NCBI GenBank assembly: GCA_021324445.1
Contig: JAJPJC010000398.1
Span: 1 to 64,000, forward strand
DNA from: Isosphaeraceae bacterium
Lineage (GTDB): Bacteria > Planctomycetota > Planctomycetia > Isosphaerales > Isosphaeraceae
DNA: 64,000 bases
Direction: 5' to 3'
Made by a program: the position numbers and the translations under genes. Within the stretch, counting starts at the first letter, position 1. Each line of letters begins with the position of its first letter. Of this stretch, positions 56,496 through 64,000 are shown piece by piece. Below the pieces are notes generated by a model. It did not search any database. It worked only from the letters and a program-made list of their open reading frames with translations, and had not been told where the DNA came from.

Positions 56496-58583
56496 ATGAG
56501 GACGACGACCGAGCAGGGTTCGTTGGCCGGCGATTACGCAGCGTTCATCCGCCGGCTGAGTCGCAGCGCGGCGGGCGGGGACCGGGCGCCGGCGACCATC
56601 GAAGGCTGGGAGCGCCGGTTGCGCGGCGTGCGCGAGGGGCTCACACGATCGTTCGGGAGGACACCGGAACGTCCAGCCCCGCTCGAACCCGAGATCCTCG
56701 GCACGATCCAGCGCGACGGGTACGCGATCGAGCGCCTCACGTTCCAGAGCCGGCCGGGAGTCCGAGTCACGGCCAATCTCTACCGGCCGGAGCCCGCGCG
56801 GGAACGCGCGCCGGCGGTGCTCTCGGTGCATGGCCACTGGCCCTGGGCGCGGGTCGACCCCCATGTTCAGCCGCGCTGCATTGGCCTGGCCAGGCTGGGT
56901 TACGTGGTGCTGTGCGTCGACGCCTTCGGCGCGGGCGAACGGGCCGTCGAACCCGGGCCAGGGACCTACCACGGCGCCCTGCTGGGCGCCTCCCTCTGGC
57001 CGGTCGGGACGCCCCTGATCGGCTTGCAGGTCTATGACAATCGCCGCGCCGTCGATTACCTGATCTCGCGGCCCGAGGTCGATCCCAGCCGGCTGGCGGT
57101 CACCGGCGCCTCCGGCGGCGGCAACCAGACCTTCTACGCCGGGGCGACCGACGATCGATTCGCCGCGGTCATCCCGGTCTGCGGGATCGGGACCTACGAT
57201 GCCTATTTGAGGTCCGCCTGCTGTGTCTGCGAGGTCAACGTGGACGGGGCGGCCTACGCCACCGCCGGCGACATCCTGGCCCTGGTCGCGCCCCGCGCCC
57301 TCCTGGTCATCAGCGCCACGCGCGATGCCTTCCAGTTCAGCGTCGGCGAGGCGGCCAAGAGCATCGCCTACGCCCGCGAGCGTTACCGAATCCTGGGGCA
57401 CCCGGATAAGATCCGCCACGTCGCCATCGAGTCCGGCCACGATTATAACCGACCGATGCGCGAGGCGATGTATGGCTGGGTGGAGAAATGGCTGCGCGGC
57501 CGGGGCGACGGCAGCCCGATCGCCGAGCCGCCGATCACGGTCGAGGATGTGGAAGCGCTGCGGTGCTATCCCAAGGGAACGACCCGGCCCAAGGCGATCG
57601 TCACCATTCCCGAATTCGCCCGGCGCGCGGGGCAGGAGCGGCTGGCGGCCCTCCCCAAACCGCCCGACCATCGCCAGCGTTGGGAGGCCGACGCCGGGCG
57701 GATGCGCGCCCAGCTTCGCGACGGAATCCTGGGCGGGTTCCCCCAGAAGACGCCGCTGGAACCCCGATTGCGGGTCGGGACCGACGGAGTGGACGTCACG
57801 ATCACGACCGAGCGCGGCATCCGCGCCCGCGGCCGGGCCCGCTTCAGTCCCGGCACCCGACCAGGTACGGCGATCGTCCTCTCGGCCGAGGCGGCTGCCC
57901 CGGCAAAGCCTGGCGCCGCAGCCGCTTCCGCTTCCACCCTCGACAAGCTCCGCTCGCAAGGGCGGGATGCGGGCGTCTCCACCCTGGAATTGACCCATCC
58001 CCGAGGGACCGGCCCCTGGCTGGACGGCGTCGGACCCGTGGCCGGCGTGCCGGATCACGACCCGGCGGAATGGGGGCTCTGGGTGAACCGGCCGCTCCTG
58101 GGCCAGTGGGTCTGGGACCTCGTCCGCTGGCTCGATTTCCTGGATGAAGCGCGTCGGAATCCGCTCAAGGCAGGTTCGCAACCCGCACGACCGAACCGCC
58201 CGTTCGTGCTGATCGGGCTCGGGGCGATGAGCCTGCCGGCCTTGCTCACGGCGGCCCTCGATCCGAGGGTGGCGGCCGTGGGCTGCTCGGACTGCCTCGT
58301 CAGCTTCGTGGGGCGGCAAGGCAAACCCTGGTCCCGACTGCCGATGGGTCTGATCGTGCCGAACATCCTCGACGTGGGGGATCTTGGCCATCTGGCCGCC
58401 CTGGTCGCCCCGCGACGCCTGGTCATCACCGGCGGCGTCGAGCCGGAAGGTCATGCCGCGACAGCAGATCGGTTGGCGGACGCCTTTGCGTTCACGCGGT
58501 CGATCTATCGACTCCTGGGCAGCGCCGCCAGCCTGGAGATCGGCGGGGCCGCGGACGTTGGGTCGCTTCTGCCCGGAGCGTGA
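56496..58583 (+). CDS. alpha/beta hydrolase, acetyl-xylan-esterase/prolyl-oligopeptidase-like
   Basis: A 695-residue protein with an alpha/beta hydrolase fold in the first half. LSVHGHWPWA is the oxyanion region, and VTGASGGGNQTFY carries the nucleophilic serine (near residue 206). IESGHDYN gives the probable catalytic His. The second half (about 360-695) looks like a second, degenerate hydrolase-like domain with no clear serine motif. Starts at 56478 and 56496 are both possible; 56496 has GGGGG a few bases upstream. No signal peptide is seen. The substrate is unknown. Confidence 0.7.
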   Translation: MRTTTEQGSLAGDYAAFIRRLSRSAAGGDRAPATIEGWERRLRGVREGLTRSFGRTPERPAPLEPEILGTIQRDGYAIERLTFQSRPGVRVTANLYRPEPARERAPAVLSVHGHWPWARVDPHVQPRCIGLARLGYVVLCVDAFGAGERAVEPGPGTYHGALLGASLWPVGTPLIGLQVYDNRRAVDYLISRPEVDPSRLAVTGASGGGNQTFYAGATDDRFAAVIPVCGIGTYDAYLRSACCVCEVNVDGAAYATAGDILALVAPRALLVISATRDAFQFSVGEAAKSIAYARERYRILGHPDKIRHVAIESGHDYNRPMREAMYGWVEKWLRGRGDGSPIAEPPITVEDVEALRCYPKGTTRPKAIVTIPEFARRAGQERLAALPKPPDHRQRWEADAGRMRAQLRDGILGGFPQKTPLEPRLRVGTDGVDVTITTERGIRARGRARFSPGTRPGTAIVLSAEAAAPAKPGAAAASASTLDKLRSQGRDAGVSTLELTHPRGTGPWLDGVGPVAGVPDHDPAEWGLWVNRPLLGQWVWDLVRWLDFLDEARRNPLKAGSQPARPNRPFVLIGLGAMSLPALLTAALDPRVAAVGCSDCLVSFVGRQGKPWSRLPMGLIVPNILDVGDLGHLAALVAPRRLVITGGVEPEGHAATADRLADAFAFTRSIYRLLGSAASLEIGGAADVGSLLPGA

Positions 58584-58731
58584 GGGGTGCCGGTCGCGCC
58601 GGGGCTGGCGCCGGCGTCTCCGCCACGGGCCCGGTCCGCCGCCGACCGGTTTGTCGCTGACTCTGATTATCCAGAGGATCCTCTCGTGGAGCGGGACGGC
58701 GGCCGGCCGGCCGGCAAGGTCGCCGGCGCGA

Positions 58732-58759
58732 TTGACCGGCCAAGGGATTCGCCGATAAT
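58732..58759 (+). promoter_or_regulatory. sigma-70-type promoter of the adaptor protein gene
   Basis: TTGACC (58732-58737) and GATAAT (58754-58759) are separated by 16 bases, a close match to the consensus, about 48 bases before the ATG at 58807. It lies in the 223-base gap after the hydrolase gene. Confidence 0.5.
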
Positions 58760-58806
58760 AGGTTGGTCGCAGGGGACATCACAGCGGAGAAGCGCGGGGT
58801 TTTTTC

Positions 58807-60861
58807 ATGGCTCCCGAGAACGAACCAGCCGCTTTTGCCACCATCGAGGTTCCGCAGATCCGGCGCGGGCCCTGGGGTCTTCTGAAGATCATGGCCGCCC
58901 TCGGGGCGATCGCCGGGGCGGTCTGGGCCTGGCAAGCCGGTTATCGCCCCCCTCTCCTGGCGGCTTCGTCGAAGACCCCGTTGGAGTGGGTTGAGGTCGA
59001 CCGGGGCGATGTGGACGTGTACGTCGTCGAGAACGGGTCGATTGAAAGCGCCAATAAGCGGACGGTCCGGTGCGAGGTGGAAGCCCTGATCGGATTGATC
59101 GGCGGGACCCAGCAGCAGGGTACGACAGCCGGCAAGAGCCAGACGACCGGCTCCAGCAGCGCTCAAGGCACCAGTGGGTCCAGCGGTCAGAGCGGCACCA
59201 GCGGCCCGAGCGGCAGCGGATCGGGTACGGACACCTCGACGACCGCCAAGAGTAAGAGCAAGACCGCCAAGAAGAAGACCGGCTCCTCATCGTCCGGATC
59301 GTCCAAGGGGGGGGCCACCAGCGGGAGCAGTTCGTCCAGTTCTTCGAGTTCTTCCAGTTCGTCGAGCTCGTCGGGATCCTCTGGGTCTTCCGGCTCATCG
59401 AGCGTGGGCTCCAGTAGCGGCGGGATGGGCGGTTCGGGCGGGTCCTCGTCTTCGGGCACGGGCAGCACGGCCGGGTCGAAGCCGGTCTTGCGGAGTTTCA
59501 CCTACGAGGTGCTTCCCTATGTCCCGTTGCGGCCGGCCACCGCGAAACCGGCCACGGATACGGCCAACAAACAGAAACAGGCCCAACAGGCACAGCAGCA
59601 GAGCGGCCGTGGTAGTCGTGGTCGCGGCCGGGGCGCCTCGATGCTCGACGAGGAGAAGCCGGGCTCGACCCGCATCGTCTGGATCCTGCCCGATGGGTCC
59701 CGCGTCAAGGCCGGCGACCTCGTGGCCGTGCTCGACTCGTCGGCTCTCGAGGATGAGGAGAAGGCCCAGCAAATCCGCTTCTTGCAAGCCAAGTCGTACG
59801 TCGAACAGGCCCGGGCCATCGAGCAGGTCAATGAGATCACCCTGAGGGAATACCGGGACGGGATCTACCCCCAGGACGTGCAACTGGTTCGCCACTACAT
59901 CCACACCTGCCAGGTCGAGAAGGAGCGGGCGGAACGGACCCTGGAGTGGTCGCGCGACCTGCTCAAGAAGGGCTTCCGCACCCCGTACCAGGTCAAAGGG
60001 GATGAGCTGGCGCTCCAGCAGGCCACGATCGCCCTCTCGGAGGCCCAGGGGATGCTCCAGCGACTCACCAAGTACACGGGTCCCAAGATTATCAAGGCGC
60101 TCCAGGCCAACGTGGAGGCGATCAAGGCCGACAAGCTGATGCAGGAAAAGACGTTCAGCCTGGAAGATCAACGCCTGAAGCGGATCCAGAAGAACATCAA
60201 CAACTGCAAGGTGAAGGCCCCGAATGAGGGGATCGTCGTCTACGCCAACGACACCAATCCCTGGGGAATGGTCATGGCGCAGATCGATCAGGGGGTGACG
60301 CTCCGGCAGGATCAGCCGATCTTCAATCTGCCCGACCCACAGCACATGCGGGTGCGGGCCCGGATCAATGAATCCAAGGTCGCCATGGTCCGCACGGGTC
60401 AGCCGGCGATCATCGTCATCGACGCCTTCCCCGACAAGCCTCTGAAGGGGACGGTGGCGGAGATCACGGGGATCTCCGTACCGATCCGGGGATCGGACGT
60501 GCGGGTCTACTATGCCAATGTCGACATCACCCAAGGCTTCGACGAGCTGCGACCCGGCTTGAGTGCCGAGATCATGATCGAGGTCGAGACACGGCACGAC
60601 GTGACCCGGGTACCGGTCGAGGCGATCCGGTGGGTCGGCGAGCGATCGTATGTCGCCGTCTCCGATCGCGCGCGTGACCAGGACGGCCTGCAGCCCTGGC
60701 ACTGGCAGGAGATTGAGATCGGCCTGAGCGACCCGGACCACGCCGAGGTGCTCAAGGGCCTCAAGCCCGGCGATCGGGTGGTGGCCCGTCCCGGGAATCT
60801 CCCCGCACCCGCCCCGGAGAGCCTGAAAGACGCGGCCTTGGCCGTGGTCGGGAGCCCTTGA
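58807..60861 (+). CDS. HlyD/MacA-like membrane fusion (adaptor) protein with serine-rich insert
   Basis: A 684-residue periplasmic adaptor. One N-terminal helix near 20-40 is followed by a start of the biotinyl-like domain (VEVDRGDVDVYVVENGSIE). A long low-complexity insert of Ser, Gly and Thr then occupies about residues 98-224. The domain resumes with WILPDGSRVKAGDLVAVLD. A coiled-coil hairpin spans about 310-465, and beta-barrel segments (MRVRARINESKVAMV, VRVYYANVDITQGFDELRPG) follow. Typical adaptors have 350-450 residues. No transporter or outer-membrane factor gene follows in the window. Confidence 0.85.
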   Translation: MAPENEPAAFATIEVPQIRRGPWGLLKIMAALGAIAGAVWAWQAGYRPPLLAASSKTPLEWVEVDRGDVDVYVVENGSIESANKRTVRCEVEALIGLIGGTQQQGTTAGKSQTTGSSSAQGTSGSSGQSGTSGPSGSGSGTDTSTTAKSKSKTAKKKTGSSSSGSSKGGATSGSSSSSSSSSSSSSSSSGSSGSSGSSSVGSSSGGMGGSGGSSSSGTGSTAGSKPVLRSFTYEVLPYVPLRPATAKPATDTANKQKQAQQAQQQSGRGSRGRGRGASMLDEEKPGSTRIVWILPDGSRVKAGDLVAVLDSSALEDEEKAQQIRFLQAKSYVEQARAIEQVNEITLREYRDGIYPQDVQLVRHYIHTCQVEKERAERTLEWSRDLLKKGFRTPYQVKGDELALQQATIALSEAQGMLQRLTKYTGPKIIKALQANVEAIKADKLMQEKTFSLEDQRLKRIQKNINNCKVKAPNEGIVVYANDTNPWGMVMAQIDQGVTLRQDQPIFNLPDPQHMRVRARINESKVAMVRTGQPAIIVIDAFPDKPLKGTVAEITGISVPIRGSDVRVYYANVDITQGFDELRPGLSAEIMIEVETRHDVTRVPVEAIRWVGERSYVAVSDRARDQDGLQPWHWQEIEIGLSDPDHAEVLKGLKPGDRVVARPGNLPAPAPESLKDAALAVVGSP

Positions 60862-60986
60862 TCGGCGGTCGTCGGCTGCGGTGCCGCTCCCTCCTTCGGG
60901 CGCGGGTCTCCCGACTCCGCCATCTGGCGCACCGGGGGTCTCCTTCTCCCGGCGAGGCGGATGCCAGGAGACCGTCGGTCGCCGCG

Positions 60987-61012
60987 GTGGCAAGGTCCGC
61001 AGACCTTGCCAC
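60987..61012. repeat. 26-base palindrome between convergent genes
   Basis: GTGGCAAGGTC, a four-base loop and GACCTTGCCAC form an 11-bp perfect stem. It lies between the convergent adaptor and amidase genes, so it could help end transcription from both sides, but no T run is seen. The design resembles the ends of element C. Confidence 0.6.
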
Positions 61013-61065
61013 AACCGACCAGACCGTCTTCGGGACGATGCCGGGACGTTCTCGCGCGCACGTTC

Positions 61066-62070
61066 CTAACGGAGCATCAGTCGCCGCGCCTCGCCGATCA
61101 GCCGGTCCCACTGGAAGGCCGGGCCCGGGTCCACCTTGTTCGTCTGGTTATGGTAGTGGCCCAGGATGCCTTGATACCGCGCGAGCTGGTCGCTGGGGAG
61201 CTTCTGGCGAAGGAGCACCCCCTTTTCATCGCGAGGATAGTCGCAGCGGATCTTGGGAAACACGGTGCAGATTGTCGCGGTCAAGCGGGCGAGCGCCTCG
61301 TACTGCTGCGGTGTGAAGTCGTATTGCTCGAGCCGCTGGCCCTGGATCGTCCCCACGATCTTCTCCTCCCGGATCGGCCGGAGCACGCGCGCCGGGTCGA
61401 TCGAGTCGCTCGCCTCCGGCGGCACGATCCGGATCCGGCCGGTCGAGTCGGGACGATACCAGCGGGACAGGGGACCCTCGGGATCATCGACGGGATAGGC
61501 GCCGATGTTGGCGATCTCGATGCCGACCGAGCGGCTGTTGGCAATCGTCGCGTGCCAGGCGGACTCCTTGATGTCGAGGGTCTGGTAGATCGTCCCGTCG
61601 AGGTCGAGCATGAAATGGACGCTGAGTCCACGTCGGTCTTGAAGGACTTCAAAGCAGCGCCGGCTGGTGCCGCAGGCATCGAAGTGGATGACGAACTGGT
61701 CGACGACCTGCTGGAGCAACGGCAGGTCCCAGCCGCCGCCGCGGACGCGTTCGATCTGCTCCTTGGTCAAACCTCGAGTTCGCAGGCCGTAGCGTGCATC
61801 CCCGCGCTCGGCGGCATTGGAGGGCCGCTTCGTCGCGTCCCGGGGTTTGGGCTCGGTCTGATCCCGGGGAGCAAACCGCCGCTCGACCCGATAGGCGTCG
61901 TAGCCGCCGGGATCCGTCCAGAGCACGACCTTGGTCGTCGTGTGGTACAGCTGCCCGCAGACGACGATCTCGTCGCCGATGCGCGGCAGCCGGTCGCCGG
62001 GTTTCGGTTGGGGTTCGGCCGCCTTGGCCGTGATCGAGCAGGACAGGAACAGGACGAACCAGCGTTTCAT
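61066..62070 (-). CDS. N-acetylmuramoyl-L-alanine amidase (Amidase_2)
   Basis: A 334-residue exported peptidoglycan amidase. A short signal segment (WFVLFLSCSITAKA) leads the chain. The catalytic domain has VIHFDACGTS, SVHFMLDLDGTIYQT, AWHATIANSRSVGIEI and GHYHNQTNKVDPGPAF, the last two giving the zinc and catalytic histidine and lysine. It should cut the amide between MurNAc and the stem peptide. Planctomycetes do have peptidoglycan, so a wall-remodelling role is reasonable. Confidence 0.9.
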   Translation of the reverse strand: MKRWFVLFLSCSITAKAAEPQPKPGDRLPRIGDEIVVCGQLYHTTTKVVLWTDPGGYDAYRVERRFAPRDQTEPKPRDATKRPSNAAERGDARYGLRTRGLTKEQIERVRGGGWDLPLLQQVVDQFVIHFDACGTSRRCFEVLQDRRGLSVHFMLDLDGTIYQTLDIKESAWHATIANSRSVGIEIANIGAYPVDDPEGPLSRWYRPDSTGRIRIVPPEASDSIDPARVLRPIREEKIVGTIQGQRLEQYDFTPQQYEALARLTATICTVFPKIRCDYPRDEKGVLLRQKLPSDQLARYQGILGHYHNQTNKVDPGPAFQWDRLIGEARRLMLR

Positions 62071-62370
62071 CGGTCATGGACTCCAGCCACGTTTCGCAAC
62101 CACTGATCTGTTCGAGCCGCATGACTCCGTTGTATCAAACGCCGGGACCCAGGGGTAGCAAGAGACCCGTCAGGGAACTCGTTCAGAACTGGTCCTCTCC
62201 CATTCCTCGGCCTCCACACCCTGCGGCGCCGCGGACCCGGCGCGGCTGTGATTCACCGCGCGGGAGTGGCCGTGCCGGAAGAAGGCCGTTGGTCTCGGCG
62301 CCCAAACCTGCGACAATCGCGGGGTCAGTCGATCGGCAGCCATCCGAAGACCAACCGAGAGCCCACGACC

Positions 62371-63528
62371 ATGGTTGATACTCCCAAGTGTCTGGAATTC
62401 TGCAAGCCGGCGCGGCCGGCCGGCAGCGTGGCCGCGGTCGCCCTGCCCCTCCTCTTGACGATCCACGCCTCGGGGGGGATCGAAACGACGATCGACTCCG
62501 AGAACACGGATCGGGCCGCTGCCGTCCGGCTCGCCCTGGCGACTTTTCCCGAGGGCACGGCGCGGCGGGTCGTCGTGATCGCCGCCGGGAAGGAGGACCG
62601 CGGACCGAGCGCCGGTCCGGCTCGTCCCGCGCCCGCCGAGGGCCCCAAACCTCAATCGAGTGCGACGCCCACCCTGGAATCGCGGCTGATGCCCCTGATC
62701 GCGGCCCACAAGGGGAAGGTCGCCGTGGCGGTCCTGCACCTGGACACCGGCGAGTCGTTCCGCTACCACGCCAGCGAGGTGATGCCGACGGCCAGCCTGA
62801 TCAAGTTCCCTGTCATGATCGAAGCCTATCGCCAGGCCGCCGCGAAGCAGGTCGACCTCGACGCGACCCTCACGCTCAAGAAGTCGGATAAGGTGCCCGG
62901 CTCGGGCGTCTTGACCTATCATTTCTCCGACGGGGCGACGTTCAAGCTCCGCGATGCCGTCCGCTTGATGATCGCCTTCTCGGACAACACCGCGACCAAC
63001 CTGGTGCTGGATGCCATCGGCATCGGCGCCACGGCCGCGACCATGGAGATGCTCGGTTATCCCAACACCAAGATCCATGCGAAGGTCTTCCGCCGGGATA
63101 CCTCGGTCTTTCCCGAGCGGAGCAAGCAATTTGGCCTGGGGAGCACCACGCCCGACGAGATGATCAAGCTGTGCGCGGCGGTCTATCGCAAGCAGCTCGT
63201 GAGTCCCGCCGCGTGCGAGGAGATGCTGGGGCACCTCCGCGCCTGCGAGGACAAGGACAAGTTCCCTCGGTTCCTCCCGCCGCAGACCAAGGTCGCGTTC
63301 AAGACGGGAAGCCTCGACGAGACGCGCACGGCGGCCGGGATCATCGAGTGTCCCGGCGGACCGGTCGCCGTCTGCGTCATGAGCTGCCAGAACCAGGACA
63401 AGCGCTGGGTCCCCGACAACGCCGGCAACCGCCTCTGCGCCGAGATCGCCCGGGCGGTCTATGACCACTTCGATCGGTCGGCGGCCGCGGACGCCAAGGC
63501 GAAGAAAACCGCCGAGAACCGGCCGTGA
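62371..63528 (+). CDS. class A beta-lactamase-like serine hydrolase
   Basis: A 385-residue exported serine hydrolase of the penicillin-binding fold. The three motifs are TASLIKF (Ser142, Lys145), SDN (204-206) and KTG (311-313). A hydrophobic export segment (VAAVALPLLLTIHASG, about 20-35) and a disordered linker precede the domain. The ATG at 62371 is chosen; an in-frame start at 62248 adds unlikely sequence. It could be a beta-lactamase or a peptidase of wall fragments; the distinct omega-loop glutamate could not be placed with confidence. Confidence 0.8.
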   Translation: MVDTPKCLEFCKPARPAGSVAAVALPLLLTIHASGGIETTIDSENTDRAAAVRLALATFPEGTARRVVVIAAGKEDRGPSAGPARPAPAEGPKPQSSATPTLESRLMPLIAAHKGKVAVAVLHLDTGESFRYHASEVMPTASLIKFPVMIEAYRQAAAKQVDLDATLTLKKSDKVPGSGVLTYHFSDGATFKLRDAVRLMIAFSDNTATNLVLDAIGIGATAATMEMLGYPNTKIHAKVFRRDTSVFPERSKQFGLGSTTPDEMIKLCAAVYRKQLVSPAACEEMLGHLRACEDKDKFPRFLPPQTKVAFKTGSLDETRTAAGIIECPGGPVAVCVMSCQNQDKRWVPDNAGNRLCAEIARAVYDHFDRSAAADAKAKKTAENRP

Positions 63529-63577
63529 TGGCGCGCGGACCGACCCGGTTCGCTTCCAGGCGGCTGGGACTTGGACT

Positions 63578-63898
63578 TCAGGGTGGTTGCCCCCTGGAGG
63601 GGTCGGGCCGGTCTGGTCCCGGGGCCTCGAGCTGGTGTTGGATTCGGCCGGCCAGTCCCTCCGTGATCGCCAATCGACCCTCCGGGTCCTCGACTCGGAG
63701 GGATGCGATCTCGGCCTGGAGGTAAGTCAGCAGGTCGCGGGCGATCTCGTCTTCGCCGCGCCTGATGTGGTACAGAGCGAAGCTTTCGGCGCAGGTCCCT
63801 TTGCCCTGGGTGCCGCAGAACTTACCGTAAAGGATGCGACCCTTGAGGGCCAACCGCGCCCTCTGCTCGGCGGACACTTGGCCTGGCACAGGCCTCAT
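63578..63898 (-). CDS. small protein of unknown function
   Basis: A 106-residue soluble protein. GGAG sits nine bases before the ATG, supporting a real gene. It has two cysteines in KFCGTQGKGTCAES (about 26-40), then a helical, charged region (GEDEIARDLLTYLQAEIASL) and a proline-rich end. I recognise no family. It is the last gene before the window edge, apart from unassigned sequence at 63900-64000. Confidence 0.5.
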   Translation of the reverse strand: MRPVPGQVSAEQRARLALKGRILYGKFCGTQGKGTCAESFALYHIRRGEDEIARDLLTYLQAEIASLRVEDPEGRLAITEGLAGRIQHQLEAPGPDRPDPSRGQPP

Positions 63899-64000
63899 CG
63901 CACTCGCTCCTTTCTCCCAGGGCCGCCGTCAGGCAGGTCGGTCCTGCGGCCTGCTCCGTCCTGCGGCCTGCTCCGTTCGGTTGGTCGAAGATGTTCTAGC

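Noticed and set aside
56346-58454. Long minus-strand open frame opposite the alpha/beta hydrolase
   Set aside because: The plus-strand frame has the GASGGGNQT motif and coherent domains; the opposite frame is a shadow of high-GC coding DNA.

Overview
The window reads as a piece of a chromosome from a planctomycete, most likely of the Isosphaeraceae/Gemmata side of the phylum. This is inferred from the very high GC content, the sulfatase plus formylglycine-generating enzyme pair, a PEP-CTERM-type surface protein, a complete alternative complex III/caa3 oxidase operon, the three-gene Gld-like ABC system ending in a DUF4340 protein, and many large palindromic intergenic repeats. No rRNA, tRNA or CRISPR array was recognised.

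Layout. 1-0.8 kb: remnant of an ISL3-type transposase with an in-frame amber stop. 0.95-9 kb (mostly minus strand): trehalose synthase with a phospholipase D/cardiolipin synthase-like gene, a plus-strand glycine-rich PEP-CTERM protein, a sulfatase with a catalytically complete formylglycine-generating enzyme, and a small membrane protein. 9.2-23.4 kb (plus): a shortened MnmE-like GTPase, then a respiratory operon actABCDEF - small membrane protein - SCO - coxBACD. It would carry electrons from quinol through alternative complex III to an A2-type caa3 oxidase. Nearly all junctions in it are start/stop overlaps, and the two real gaps hold palindromic repeats. 23.5-29.5 kb: an exported transglutaminase-like protein, a large alpha-glucuronidase-like exported protein and an MFS carrier. 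29.8-35.3 kb: ABC ATPase, a fused GldF/GldG-type protein and a DUF4340 protein. 35.4-40.2 kb: ilvN and ilvC separated by a less GC-rich insert with a 240-bp palindrome, then ExbB/ExbD-like proteins and a DedA protein.

40.3-53.8 kb (minus): an orphan antitoxin-like gene, an msrA-SDR pair, a seven-haem cytochrome c, and a nine-gene catabolic cluster. The cluster contains an FMN-dependent 2-hydroxyacid oxidase, an MFS carrier, two SDRs, a D-2-hydroxyacid dehydrogenase, an FAH-family hydrolase, a Gfo/Idh oxidoreductase, an HpcH/HpaI aldolase and an AstE-like deacylase. It looks like a pathway for a sugar acid or acylated hydroxyacid whose substrate cannot be read from the sequence. One SDR has lost its catalytic lysine. 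53.9-64 kb: RluA-type pseudouridine synthase, a small lipoprotein, Mn-type superoxide dismutase, a large alpha/beta hydrolase, an RND/ABC-type adaptor protein with a long serine-rich insert, an N-acetylmuramoyl-L-alanine amidase, a class A beta-lactamase-like serine hydrolase and a small unknown protein.

The most distinctive non-coding signal is a set of at least five families of nested inverted repeats (about 50-240 bp). Several abut or supply stop codons, and two lie exactly at the breaks between translationally coupled blocks of the respiratory operon. All functional statements come from reading motifs and context; no database search was possible.
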